This document shows positions 6,286 through 15,335 of a stretch of 64,000 nucleotides of DNA, one piece after another; the first letter of the stretch is position 1, and the number at the start of each line of letters is the position of its first letter. The position numbers and the translations under genes are program-made. Source of the stretch: an uncultured Pseudomonadota bacterium (GTDB lineage Bacteria; Pseudomonadota; Gammaproteobacteria; Methylococcales; Methylomonadaceae); assembly GCA_903928965.1 (NCBI GenBank), contig CAIYSZ010000087.1:1-64000 (forward strand). The letters are read 5' to 3'. Under the pieces are notes generated by a model. The model ran no database searches. It was not told the origin of the DNA and saw only the letters and a program-made list of their open reading frames with translations.

Positions 6286-8115
6286 ATGCGCTTTCGTTCA
6301 GTCAGAGTGCGATTTAATCCTTTGAAACCATACTCTCCCGTCCAGCCGTATTTTACCTGGTCTTATGTTTTTTCCATCGCCTTGCGGCATAAGGGGCGCT
6401 TGGTTTCCGGTCATGTGATGGCGGTGTTGGCCACCATGCTCAGCGTGCCGGCGCCGTTGTTGATGCCGCTGCTGGTGGATGAGGTTTTGCTGCATCATCC
6501 CGGCCGCACGCTGGAGGCCTTGAATTTGGTTTTGCCGGAGGCAGGGCGGCAGCCGGAAGTCTATATCGGCATTATTTTGGCGGTCAGCATGTTGCTGCGT
6601 TTGCTGGCGTTGGGCTTGAACGTGGCGCAAACCCGGCAGTTCTCGATCATCTCCAAGGATGTGATTTTTCACGTGCGGCAGCGTTTAATCGAGCATTTGC
6701 AACATATTTCAATGGCGGAATACGAGAGCCTGGGCAACGGGGTGGTGACCGCGCATTTGGTCACCGATATGGATACCCTGGACAATTTCATCGGTTCCAC
6801 GATCAATAAATTATTGGTGGCTTGCCTCAGCATTTTCGGCACGGCGGTAATTTTGGTGTGGATGAATTGGCGTTTGGGCCTATTTATTATTTTGCTGAAT
6901 CCGTTGGTGATTTATTTAAGCAAATTGATAGGCTCCCGCATCAAGAACTTGAAAGCCAAGGAAAATCTGGCTTACGCCGAGTTTCAGCAAACCTTGAGCG
7001 AAACCCTGGAGGCTATTCATCAAATCCGCGCCAGCAACCGGGAGAAGCATTATTGCGAGCGATTGGCCGGCAGCGCGCGCCAAGTGCAAACCCATTCCGC
7101 CGCTTACGCCTGGAAGAGCGACGCCGCCGCGCGCTTGAGTTTTTTGACCTTTCTCAGCGGCATAGACATGTTTCGCGGCTGCTCGATGCTGATGGTGTTG
7201 TATTCCGATTTAAGCATAGGGCAAATGCTGGCGGTGTTCGGCTATTTATGGTTCATGATGACGCCGGTGCAGGAAATTTTGAACATCCAGCAGGCTTATT
7301 ACGCGGCCAAGGCCGCCCTGACGCGGGTTAACCAATTGTTGACCCTGAAGCGGGAGCCGCATTACCCGCATCGCTACAATCCGTTCTTGCATAATAAAAC
7401 CGTGGATGTGACGGTGGAGAATTTGCATTTTGCTTACAAGGACGAGCCGGTGTTGAACGGCATTAATCTAAAAATCAGCGCCGGGGAGAAGATCGCCTTG
7501 GTCGGGGCCAGCGGCGGCGGCAAGTCCACTTTGGCTCAGGTGTTGATCGGTTTGTACACGCCGCAGAGCGGCGCGGTGTATTTCGACGGCGCGCCGATTC
7601 AGCAAATCGGCTTGGACGTGGTGCGCGAGCATGTGGCCACGGTGTTGCAGCATCCGGCGATTTTAAACGACAGCATCCGCGCCAATCTGACCTTGGGGCG
7701 GGAGATTCCGGATCGGCAATTATGGTATGCGCTGGAACTGGCGCAATTGGCTCCCGCGGTGCATGAACTGGAGCGGGGCTTGGACACCTTGGTCGGCCGC
7801 AACGGCATGCGCTTGTCCGGCGGCCAACGGCAGCGCTTGGCCATCGCGCGCATGATCGTCAGCAATCCATCGGTGATAATTTTGGACGAAGCCACCTCGG
7901 CCCTGGACAGCGAAACCGAGTTTCGCTTGCATCAGGCCTTGCACCAGTTTTTAGACGGCAAGACCACCATCATCATTGCTCACCGGCTTAGCGCGGTAAA
8001 GCAAGCGGACCATGTCTACGTGTTTGAGCAAGGCAAGATTTGCGAGCACGGCCAGCATGCAACCTTACTGCAACAAAACGGTCTATACGCTAAATTATAC
8101 GGGGATTACCAGTAG
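6286..8115 (+). CDS. MsbA-like ABC exporter, fused permease and ATPase
   Basis: The 609-residue half-transporter has a six-helix type-1 exporter domain (about residues 25-345) and a C-terminal nucleotide-binding domain. The latter shows Walker A GASGGGKST (about 406), signature LSGGQRQRLAIAR (about 510), Walker B VIILDEATSALD and a switch His in IIAHRLS. Such proteins act as homodimers that flip lipids, peptides or drugs; the substrate cannot be told here. The ATG lacks a good Shine-Dalgarno sequence and sits in a short duplication (ATAATGCGCTT occurs twice, 20 bases apart), so the exact start is uncertain. Its stop overlaps the GTG of the next gene by one base. Confidence 0.88.
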   Translation: MRFRSVRVRFNPLKPYSPVQPYFTWSYVFSIALRHKGRLVSGHVMAVLATMLSVPAPLLMPLLVDEVLLHHPGRTLEALNLVLPEAGRQPEVYIGIILAVSMLLRLLALGLNVAQTRQFSIISKDVIFHVRQRLIEHLQHISMAEYESLGNGVVTAHLVTDMDTLDNFIGSTINKLLVACLSIFGTAVILVWMNWRLGLFIILLNPLVIYLSKLIGSRIKNLKAKENLAYAEFQQTLSETLEAIHQIRASNREKHYCERLAGSARQVQTHSAAYAWKSDAAARLSFLTFLSGIDMFRGCSMLMVLYSDLSIGQMLAVFGYLWFMMTPVQEILNIQQAYYAAKAALTRVNQLLTLKREPHYPHRYNPFLHNKTVDVTVENLHFAYKDEPVLNGINLKISAGEKIALVGASGGGKSTLAQVLIGLYTPQSGAVYFDGAPIQQIGLDVVREHVATVLQHPAILNDSIRANLTLGREIPDRQLWYALELAQLAPAVHELERGLDTLVGRNGMRLSGGQRQRLAIARMIVSNPSVIILDEATSALDSETEFRLHQALHQFLDGKTTIIIAHRLSAVKQADHVYVFEQGKICEHGQHATLLQQNGLYAKLYGDYQ

Positions 8116-8945
8116 TGGCGGAACGATACGATTTGCATTGTCATTCCACCGCGTCCGACGGCTCTTTGCCGCCGGCGGCGGTGGTTGAGCGCGCCAGCCG
8201 GCAGGGCGTTACGGTGTTGGCATTGACCGACCATGATTCGGTGGCGGGGCTGGAGGAGGCGTCCCGCGCGGCAAGCGCGTGCGGGATGCGCTTGATCAAC
8301 GGCATTGAATTGTCGGCCATGTATATGAACGAGTGCGTGCACGTGGTGGGTTTAAACATTGACCCGGAGCATGCGCCCTTGCGGCGCGGTTTGGACGAGC
8401 AGCAGCGTTTGCGCGCGGAACGGGCGAAAACCATTTCCGACAAGCTGGAAAAAAGAAAAATTTTCGGCGCTTATCAAGCTGTGATGCAAGCATCCGCCGG
8501 CGGTGAAATCACCCGCTCGCATTTCGCCGATTTTTTGGTGGCCGGGCATTACGTCTCTACTCAGCAAGAAGCTTTTGACCGTTATTTGAGCAAGGGTAAA
8601 CCGGGTTACGCGCCGACCTGCTGGGCCGGATTGTCCGAGGCGACCGCTTGGATAGTCGGTTCCGGCGGGGTAGCGGTATTGGCGCATCCCTTGCGTTACC
8701 GCTTGAGCCTGAAATGGCTGCATGGCATGCTGGACGCCTTCAAGCTGGCTGGCGGCCAAGGCGTGGAGGTGGTCACCGGCCGCGCCAGCGACGAAGAAAT
8801 CCGCGTTAGCGCGCAGTTGGCGCAAAAACACGGTCTCTACGCCTCGCTGGGTTCGGATTTTCACACCCCGGAACAACCCTGGCAGGAATTGGGGCGTCTG
8901 GCGGAGTTGCCGCCGGGCTTGCCGCCGGTTTGGCGTTTATTTTAG
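8115..8945 (+). CDS. rnm: PHP-domain phosphoesterase (RNase AM / 3',5'-nucleoside bisphosphate phosphatase type)
   Basis: The 276-residue protein has the PHP metal-binding motifs: YDLHCHSTASDGSLPP at the N-terminus, ALTDHDS, a central insertion, VLAHPLRY, and GSDFHTPEQPW near the C-terminus. Length and motif order match the YciV/Rnm group, which hydrolyses 3',5'-bisphosphonucleotides and trims RNA 5' ends. It starts with GTG at 8115, overlapping the exporter stop by one base, so the two are probably translationally coupled. The gene symbol is by family resemblance. Confidence 0.85.
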   Translation: MAERYDLHCHSTASDGSLPPAAVVERASRQGVTVLALTDHDSVAGLEEASRAASACGMRLINGIELSAMYMNECVHVVGLNIDPEHAPLRRGLDEQQRLRAERAKTISDKLEKRKIFGAYQAVMQASAGGEITRSHFADFLVAGHYVSTQQEAFDRYLSKGKPGYAPTCWAGLSEATAWIVGSGGVAVLAHPLRYRLSLKWLHGMLDAFKLAGGQGVEVVTGRASDEEIRVSAQLAQKHGLYASLGSDFHTPEQPWQELGRLAELPPGLPPVWRLF

Positions 8946-8971
8946 CGCAGCCTTTGGAGTCCGCCGCCGTC

Positions 8972-10462
8972 ATGAATGTTTTCGCCTCGCGCTGGCTCAT
9001 CCTGGCCTTGGCCTTGACTATGGGCGCGGTGCAGAATGTGTCTTTCGCGCCCTATGGCTGGTCCTGGCTGGCGCTGCCGCCGTTGATGTTTTTATACGCC
9101 GTCTGGACGCGCGCCGCCCGCCCGCGGCTGGCGAGCTATGTTTTCGGCTTAGGCGTTTTCGGTTGCGGCGTTTGGTGGGTATATATCAGCATCCACGATT
9201 ACGGCGGCGGGGATGCGGCCGGGTCGATAGCGCTGACGGTTTTTTTCGTGATGTTTTGGGCTTTGTTTCCGTGGCTGGCGGCGGCGGCGGCGGCTTGGAT
9301 CGCTCGCCGCACTGGCGGCTTGGCGCGGGTGTGCGCGGCGGCGGCGGCGTGGGAGGCGGTGGAGTATTTTCGCGGCGATTTTTTGTTGAACGGTTTTCCG
9401 TGGTTGCAAATCGGCTATAGCCAGATCGACACGCCGTTGGCCGGTTACGCGCCGGTGCTAGGGGTTTATGGCATCGGGTTTTTATTGGCCGCGTCGGCTT
9501 TTTTATTGGTTGAACTCGGCTGGCGCCGTTTGCCGTGGCCTTACGTTTGGTTGCTGGCCTTAGTCTGGGGCGGCGGCGCGGGATTGCGGCAAATCAGCTG
9601 GAGTCAGGCGGCGGGGCCGCCATTCGAGGCGGTGCTGTTGCAAGGCAATATCAGCCAGGATTTAAAATGGCGGTCCGAGGAAAAGTTAAAAACTTTGAAA
9701 TTGTACCGGGATTTAACCGACCGGCATTGGGATGCGCGGCTGATTATTTGGCCGGAAACGGCGATACCGGCTTTTTTTTCGCAAGTAAAGGATTTTTATT
9801 TGAAGCCGTTGGCGGCGGATGCGGAGCGGCACGGCGTGGACCTGGTGGTCAGCCTGCCGTTCGAGGGCGAGGACAAGGATTATTATAATAGCGTGCTGAC
9901 CTTGGGCGCGGAGATTGCGCTTTACCACAAACATCATTTATTGCCGTTCGGTGAGTATTTGCCCTTGCAGCCGCTGTCGGGGTGGGTGTTGGGTTGGCTG
10001 AATATTCCGTTGGGCGAGTTCAGCGCCGGCGACAAGCGGCAACCGCTGTTGCAGGCGGCCGGTTATCCGTTTGTGACCACGATTTGCTATGAAGACGCCT
10101 TCGGCGCGGAAGTGGCCGTGCAAAGCGCGGAGGCGGCGTTTTTGGTCAACGTCACCAACGACGCCTGGTTCGGCGAGTCGGCGCAGCCGTTTCAACATTT
10201 GCAAATGGCGCAAATGCGCGCCTTGGAGACCGGGCGTTATCTATTACGCGCCACGAATACGGCGGTGACGGCGGTGGTAGGTCCCGACGGGCGGGTGCGG
10301 GAGCAAGCGCCGCCGTTTCAAACGGCGGCGCTGACCGCCTGGGTGACGCCCATGAGCGGCGTCACGCCTTACGCGCGGTTCGGCGATGCGCCGGCTTTCG
10401 CCGGCATGGCCGTTTTATGCGGAATTTTGCTCTGGCGGCGGCGGATAACGTCTAAAATCTAA
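8972..10462 (+). CDS. lnt: Apolipoprotein N-acyltransferase
   Basis: Lnt adds the third acyl chain to bacterial lipoproteins at the periplasmic face of the inner membrane. The protein of about 496 residues has an N-terminal block of hydrophobic helices, with SFAPYGWSWLALPPL typical of Lnt, followed by a nitrilase domain. The catalytic triad is Glu262 (IWPETAIP), Lys320 (LYHKHHLLPFGEYLP) and Cys372 (TTICYEDAFG). The track starts at an upstream TTG; the ATG at 8972 gives the normal Lnt N-terminus. It lies 26 bases after rnm on the same strand and overlaps the end of the convergent GH57 gene by 48 bases. Confidence 0.93.
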   Translation: MNVFASRWLILALALTMGAVQNVSFAPYGWSWLALPPLMFLYAVWTRAARPRLASYVFGLGVFGCGVWWVYISIHDYGGGDAAGSIALTVFFVMFWALFPWLAAAAAAWIARRTGGLARVCAAAAAWEAVEYFRGDFLLNGFPWLQIGYSQIDTPLAGYAPVLGVYGIGFLLAASAFLLVELGWRRLPWPYVWLLALVWGGGAGLRQISWSQAAGPPFEAVLLQGNISQDLKWRSEEKLKTLKLYRDLTDRHWDARLIIWPETAIPAFFSQVKDFYLKPLAADAERHGVDLVVSLPFEGEDKDYYNSVLTLGAEIALYHKHHLLPFGEYLPLQPLSGWVLGWLNIPLGEFSAGDKRQPLLQAAGYPFVTTICYEDAFGAEVAVQSAEAAFLVNVTNDAWFGESAQPFQHLQMAQMRALETGRYLLRATNTAVTAVVGPDGRVREQAPPFQTAALTAWVTPMSGVTPYARFGDAPAFAGMAVLCGILLWRRRITSKI

Positions 10463-12016
10463 ATTTGGAAAGATATCGTCCATAATCTCCAGACCGGCCA
10501 AATAATATTCGTCCAGCTGGTTTTTGCGCAAGGTATCCAGCAAATAGTTGAAACGCGACAGATAATCATAAATGCGTTCACGCGCGTACTGAGCGTGGCC
10601 GCCGGTTTTTAGGATGAACGGCCAATCCGAGGCTTGGGCCAGCAACAGCGAGCGCAAGGCCTGATTCAAGGCGCGTTCTTGCAATGGCGCAAGACGCATG
10701 AGGCGCAAATCGGCCAGCAGGCTTTCCCATTCGGTTTGCGCTTTGTAGAGCAAGGGATAAATCCAAGCGTTGCTTTCGTTCAGCCAAAATTCGGAATAGC
10801 CTTGCTCGCCCCAGCTGCTGGCGCAAGGTTGGGCGCGCGGCAACTCGCGGTTTAGCGCCAGATATTCTCCGGCGTGCGCGCAGCGCAGGTCCGGGCTTTC
10901 GGCGGCCAGGCGCAATACCTGCTCCAGCCATACCGGGCCTTCAAACCACCAGTGACCGAACAATTCCGCGTCGTAAGGGGCGACGATGATCGGTGCGACG
11001 CCGAGCGCGCCGCTCAGGTCGCGGACTTGGTTGCAGCGTTGCTCCATGAAATGGGCGGCATGCTCGCGCGCTTGCCGCCACGCGGCTTCCGGCGCATAGT
11101 ATTGCTTGGGGCCGTTTTTTTCTCCGACCCGGTAATATTTAATGCCGGTAGGCGCGCCGGCGGCGTCGGCCGGCAGCGGCAGCAGGCGTTCCGGCGGCAA
11201 GCTATAACCGATGTCGCAATGGTATTCGCGGTACGCCGGATGGCCGGGATAGCCTTCGTTGGCGCTCCACACCTGGCGGGATGAAGCCGGATCGCGGGCG
11301 AAGGCGGCGGTGCCGTTGGGGCAAATGATCGGTCGGTAAACCCCGGCGGCCGGCGTGGGGACGGTGTCCAGCAAGGCGTGGCTTTCCAGGAAAAAATAAT
11401 CGATGCCGTATTCGCGGGTGAGTTCTTCCAATCCGGGGTAATATCCGCATTCCGGCAACCAAAAGCCGCGCGGCGCGATGCCGGTGGCGTCGGTAAAATA
11501 ATCCAGTCCGGCGCGGAGTTGCATGCGCACCGCATTGGGATGCCGGTTCAACAGGGGTAAATAAGCATGGGTGGCGGCCGTGGTGAACAATTCCAGCTTG
11601 CCGCTGCGTTGATGTCTGACTAAAGCGCCGAGCAAATCGGTCAAATAATAATCGCGGTAGTAATACAAGGCGCGGCGGAAAGCGGCATAGTGCCAGTCGG
11701 CCAGTTCGCGCAGTTCGGGTTTGGCGGCGCGGGTGCGCTGGTTTTCGGCCAGTTGCGCCTGCTGCTGCAAGCGCTCGATGTAACGCTGTTGTAATAATGG
11801 GTTACGCCATTGACTAATTAAGGTCGGGGAAAGCGACATGCTAAGGCGGAAATCCACGCCGTCGGCTTGCAACCGGTCTAACATTATTATTAATGGCACA
11901 TAGCATTCGGTAATGGCCTGGAATAGCCAATTTTCTTCATGAAAATACGCATATTCAGGATGATGCACATAGGGAAGGTGGGCATGCAACACAATACAAA
12001 GATAACCGTTATTCAT
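10415..12016 (-). CDS. GH57 family 1,4-alpha-glucan branching enzyme
   Basis: The 533-residue protein opens with GYLCIVLHAHLPYVHHPE, the first conserved region of GH57 enzymes of the DUF1957 branching-enzyme group. The probable nucleophile is Glu188 in WLPECGYYPG, and the acid/base Asp lies in PYDAELFGHWWFEGP (about residue 345). A helical C-terminal domain follows. It would introduce alpha-1,6 branches into glycogen. It lies 16 bases downstream of the DUF4912 gene on the same strand, and the debranching enzyme glgX is divergent beyond that, so this is a glycogen locus. It overlaps the lnt 3' end convergently. Confidence 0.85.
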   Translation of the reverse strand: MNNGYLCIVLHAHLPYVHHPEYAYFHEENWLFQAITECYVPLIIMLDRLQADGVDFRLSMSLSPTLISQWRNPLLQQRYIERLQQQAQLAENQRTRAAKPELRELADWHYAAFRRALYYYRDYYLTDLLGALVRHQRSGKLELFTTAATHAYLPLLNRHPNAVRMQLRAGLDYFTDATGIAPRGFWLPECGYYPGLEELTREYGIDYFFLESHALLDTVPTPAAGVYRPIICPNGTAAFARDPASSRQVWSANEGYPGHPAYREYHCDIGYSLPPERLLPLPADAAGAPTGIKYYRVGEKNGPKQYYAPEAAWRQAREHAAHFMEQRCNQVRDLSGALGVAPIIVAPYDAELFGHWWFEGPVWLEQVLRLAAESPDLRCAHAGEYLALNRELPRAQPCASSWGEQGYSEFWLNESNAWIYPLLYKAQTEWESLLADLRLMRLAPLQERALNQALRSLLLAQASDWPFILKTGGHAQYARERIYDYLSRFNYLLDTLRKNQLDEYYLAGLEIMDDIFPNLDFRRYPPPPEQNSA

Positions 12017-12032
12017 TAATTCGCGGGATTAT

Positions 12033-12902
12033 TTAGGCGTGGGCAAGAGTAGACGAGGCGGGGGAGGCGCCATGCATGGGCATTATATACTTTGACAGCG
12101 CCAACGGCAGCAAGGTAACCGCCGGCCGGCGCGGTGCGGGGGCCGGCCCTGCCTGGAGCAGCGGGAGAAATTCCTCTCCGTTGCACCAACCCAGGCTGGC
12201 GCCGATTTGCTCGGCGTCGGCGAACGTCTCGGGCAGTTCTATGCGCGCGTGCCGCTGTTCCGCGTCCACGGTCAGATTCATAAACACGGGGCCGGCCGAT
12301 GCACTATCGCCGGGCTTGGGGGCTGTCGCCTCGGTTTGCGGGTAAATTCTTAAGGTCAAATGGGAAACGGCGCGCACGTTTTGCGATTTATCCCAATGGC
12401 GTGTATCCTGCGCCTGATGCGTTTCAGCGGCGTCAGGCGCGTGGGCGTTTCGCGCAATCTGATCAGGTTGCGGAATAGGATTATCATACAAAATTTGTGG
12501 TATTTGCTCAATGTGAGCAAATTCCGCTCCTAAAGCGAGCTCTTCGGTTTGAGCGCGTTCCGAGACTTGCAAAGATTCCGTTCCAGGGCCGCCAGTTGTA
12601 TTTATTGACCCGGACGGGTTTGCCGCGGCTTCGGTCGGAAGCCGCCAAAAAGCGTGCAGCAGACGCGGAGCAAGCGGCAAAATCACGAAATACGGCTGAC
12701 CCGCCGATTGCGCCGGCGCGAAATCGCGGCGAAGCAAGCGGGCTATGTCGATCAGCTGCGCCGCGCTTAAGGGCGGCGCGGCGTTGCCGGGGATAGGGCT
12801 ACGGTGTGTCGGGTAATGCTGTTGTTTGATCGCCGTTTGAATTTTTTGCAAATCCCGGGCGGAAAGTTCGGGGTTGATTTCGCCTGTCGTGGTTAAATTC
12901 AT
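12033..12902 (-). CDS. DUF4912 domain protein, glycogen-associated
   Basis: The 289-residue protein has a helix near residues 15-60 resembling a Rho-N-like segment (INPELSARDLQKIQTAIKQQ), then a DUF4912 core: FVILPLAPRLLHAFWRLP, a variable acidic insert, HLTLRIYPQ, and a strand-rich C-terminus ending near EFLPLLQAG. DUF4912 proteins are commonly found beside GH57 branching enzymes and may help bind glucan; the biochemical role is not established to my knowledge. It is the first gene of a two-gene unit with the branching enzyme. Repeats with a GC-rich 15-mer lie just upstream. Confidence 0.65.
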   Translation of the reverse strand: MNLTTTGEINPELSARDLQKIQTAIKQQHYPTHRSPIPGNAAPPLSAAQLIDIARLLRRDFAPAQSAGQPYFVILPLAPRLLHAFWRLPTEAAANPSGSINTTGGPGTESLQVSERAQTEELALGAEFAHIEQIPQILYDNPIPQPDQIARNAHAPDAAETHQAQDTRHWDKSQNVRAVSHLTLRIYPQTEATAPKPGDSASAGPVFMNLTVDAEQRHARIELPETFADAEQIGASLGWCNGEEFLPLLQAGPAPAPRRPAVTLLPLALSKYIMPMHGASPASSTLAHA

Positions 12903-12930
12903 TATCGGTCGCGGTAAACCTGGTTAATTT

Positions 12931-13025
12931 GCGCGGGGGCGCATGTCTAGTAATGTTGCGCGGGGGCGCATGTCGATTAATTCCGCGCGGGGGCGCATGA
13001 CTATCAATCCGCGCGGCGGCGCAGG
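12931..13025. repeat. Four GC-rich 15-mers at 26-27 bp spacing
   Basis: GCGCGGGGGCGCATG occurs exactly at 12931, 12958 and 12985, with a degenerate copy (GCGCGGCGGCGCAGG) at 13011. Spacers are 11-12 bases and AT-rich, and differ from each other. The array lies between the divergent DUF4912 gene and glgX, within 30-125 bases of the DUF4912 start. On the minus strand it encodes repeated HAPPR within a spurious ORF. It could be a multi-site operator for the glycogen genes or a simple tandem expansion. Confidence 0.7.
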
Positions 13026-13158
13026 TAAACAGGCAAATATAATGCCTTGATAGTTTGATGTTATCATACCCGCTGCATACAATATAGAGATAATTAAGGC
13101 CTAACAAGGGCTTTTTACGCCGCTGCGAGGCCGCCATTCAGGGGGAAAACGCAATAAG

Positions 13159-15261
13159 ATGCAAAATATATACCATACCAGAACAGGAAGGGCGTTTCCG
13201 CACGGTGTCAAGGTTACGGAAAAAGGCGTTAATTTTTCCATATCCAGCCGCTACGCCACGGCGGTCGAATTATTGCTATACGCTACCGCCGAGTGTCATA
13301 CTCCATTTCAAGTCATTGAATTGCAAAGGGATAAAAACCATACTTTTTTTTCCTGGCATGTGTTTGTGGAGGGTTTGCCGGTCGGCGTTTGGTACGCATG
13401 GCGTATTGACGGCCCTTATCTGCCGCATGATCTTGGTTTGCGTTTCGACCGCCAAAAATTATTGCTGGATCCATGGGCTCGCGCCGTCAGCGATAAATTG
13501 TGGAGCCGCGCCGCCGCGTGCGTGCCGGGAGACAATAGCCAGCAAGCCATGCGCGCGGCGGTCATAGATGAAAGCGACTACGATTGGGAAGGCGATAAGC
13601 CGCTGGCCATCCGTAGCGAGAAAGTCATTATCTATGAGTTGCACGTGGGCGGTTTCACCCGCCATTCCTCGGCCAAGGTGCGCCATCCCGGCACTTTTGC
13701 CGGTTTGATCGAAAAAATTCCTTATTTGCAATACCTTGGCATTACCCACGTCGAATTGCTGCCGGTGATGGCGTTTGACGAGCAAGACGTGCCGGTGTAT
13801 ACCTCAAATCTAGGTTTGCATAATTATTGGGGCTATAGCACGCATAGTTTTTTTAGTCCGCATCCCGGCTATTGCGTTTCGCCAGAGCAGGCCACGCACA
13901 TCCGAGAATTCCGCGACATGGTCAAGGCCTTGCACAAGGCCGGCATAGGGGTGATTTTGGACGTGGTGTTTAATCATACTTCCGAAGCGGGCGTGGACGG
14001 GCCGGTCATCAACTTTAAGGGGATTACCGGCAACAGCTTTTACATCACCCAAAAACATGACAAGCAAGCTTTTCTGGATTTTACCGGTTGCGGCAACACG
14101 GTGAACGCCAACCATCCCTTGGTGACCAATTTTATTATCAGCTGTCTGGAATATTGGGTCAGGGAAATGCACGTGGACGGTTTCCGTTTCGATTTGGCCA
14201 GCGCCTTGGCGCGCGGCGAGGACGGCGAGGTGTTGCAGGACCCGCCCTTGGTGTGGGGTATAGAGCTGTCTGAACAATTGACCAAGGCTAAGCTGATCGC
14301 CGAGGCCTGGGATGCCACCGGTTTGTACCAGGTTGGAAATTTTCCCGGTTATCGTTGGGCGGAGTGGAACGGCATGTATCGCGACGCCATCCGCGGCTTT
14401 CTGCGCGGCGACAAAGGCATTATAGGCGAAGTGGCGACTCGAATTTGCGGCAGTGAGGATTTGTACGGGCATTTGAACCGTCTGCCGATCAGCGGAATTA
14501 ATTTCATTGTCTGCCATGACGGCTTTACTTTGTACGATTTGTTTAGTTACAACGAAAAGCATAACTTGGCCAACGGCGAGAATAACCGGGACGGCTGCGG
14601 GCATAATTTAAGTTACAATTACGGGGCGGAAGGGCCTACGGATGATCCGGCGGTGCTGGCGCTACGCCGCCGGCAGGTGAAAAACGCGTATGCGATTTTG
14701 CTGCTAAGCCACGGGGTGCCCATGCTGTTGGCCGGTAACGAGTTTTTGCATAGTCAGCACGGCAATAATAACGGTTATTGCCAGGACAATGAGCTAAGTT
14801 GGTTGAATTGGGAGCAATCCTTGGAAAACGCCGATATCGTGCGTTTTGTCAGGGAAATGATTTTATTCCGCAAACGCCATGCTTGCTTGATGCGCCGCAT
14901 GTTTTTGACCGGGCGGCCGCGCGCCGGCCACAGCCTGCCGGATATCGTTTGGCACGGCGCGGAACCCGGCCAGGCTCCCGATTGGCATGACCCTGAGTTG
15001 CGCGTGCTGGCGTATACGCTGGCGGCGGAGGCCGAACACGAACCGCATTTGTTTGTGGTGTTGAACATGTCCGAGGCGCCGTATCGGGCGCATCTGCCGG
15101 TATTGCCGGGCCGCGGCTGGACGTTGGCCATCAATACCGCGTTGCCGTCGCCGTTGGATATTGGCGGCGGTGAAGCGGCGGCTTACCCCGAACCGGATTA
15201 TTGGGTGCCGGAGAGAACTATTGCGGTGTTTGAAACTCTAACCCATTTTGCCGCTAATTAG
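13159..15261 (+). CDS. glgX: Glycogen debranching enzyme (isoamylase type)
   Basis: The 700-residue protein cleaves alpha-1,6 branches of glycogen or limit dextrin. It has an N-terminal CBM48-like domain (TEKGVNFSISSRYATAVELLLY) and a GH13 barrel. Visible barrel motifs are DVVFNHT, the nucleophile Asp in VDGFRFDLASAL, the acid/base Glu in LIAEAWDATGLYQVG, and the third Asp in VCHDGFTLYDL. A GNNNGYCQDNELSWLNW loop typical of GlgX is also present. It is divergent from the DUF4912/GH57 pair, with the 15-mer array between them. The start has little Shine-Dalgarno support but gives the normal N-terminus. Confidence 0.92.
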   Translation: MQNIYHTRTGRAFPHGVKVTEKGVNFSISSRYATAVELLLYATAECHTPFQVIELQRDKNHTFFSWHVFVEGLPVGVWYAWRIDGPYLPHDLGLRFDRQKLLLDPWARAVSDKLWSRAAACVPGDNSQQAMRAAVIDESDYDWEGDKPLAIRSEKVIIYELHVGGFTRHSSAKVRHPGTFAGLIEKIPYLQYLGITHVELLPVMAFDEQDVPVYTSNLGLHNYWGYSTHSFFSPHPGYCVSPEQATHIREFRDMVKALHKAGIGVILDVVFNHTSEAGVDGPVINFKGITGNSFYITQKHDKQAFLDFTGCGNTVNANHPLVTNFIISCLEYWVREMHVDGFRFDLASALARGEDGEVLQDPPLVWGIELSEQLTKAKLIAEAWDATGLYQVGNFPGYRWAEWNGMYRDAIRGFLRGDKGIIGEVATRICGSEDLYGHLNRLPISGINFIVCHDGFTLYDLFSYNEKHNLANGENNRDGCGHNLSYNYGAEGPTDDPAVLALRRRQVKNAYAILLLSHGVPMLLAGNEFLHSQHGNNNGYCQDNELSWLNWEQSLENADIVRFVREMILFRKRHACLMRRMFLTGRPRAGHSLPDIVWHGAEPGQAPDWHDPELRVLAYTLAAEAEHEPHLFVVLNMSEAPYRAHLPVLPGRGWTLAINTALPSPLDIGGGEAAAYPEPDYWVPERTIAVFETLTHFAAN

Positions 15262-15335
15262 CCTGTCTGTCGTCAGGCTGGCAGGCAAAACGGTAACCAT
15301 GTTCAAAGATTTTGTTCAACTACTTGCGCGATAGC

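Noticed and set aside
6262-6292. Duplicated TATAATGCGCTT as a promoter -10 element
   Set aside because: One copy overlaps the start codon of the exporter and no -35 element lies at a suitable distance from the other, so I do not call a promoter.
12799-13137. 112-residue minus-strand ORF with HAPPR repeats
   Set aside because: It overlaps the start of the DUF4912 gene in another frame and its repeats simply reflect the 15-mer DNA array.
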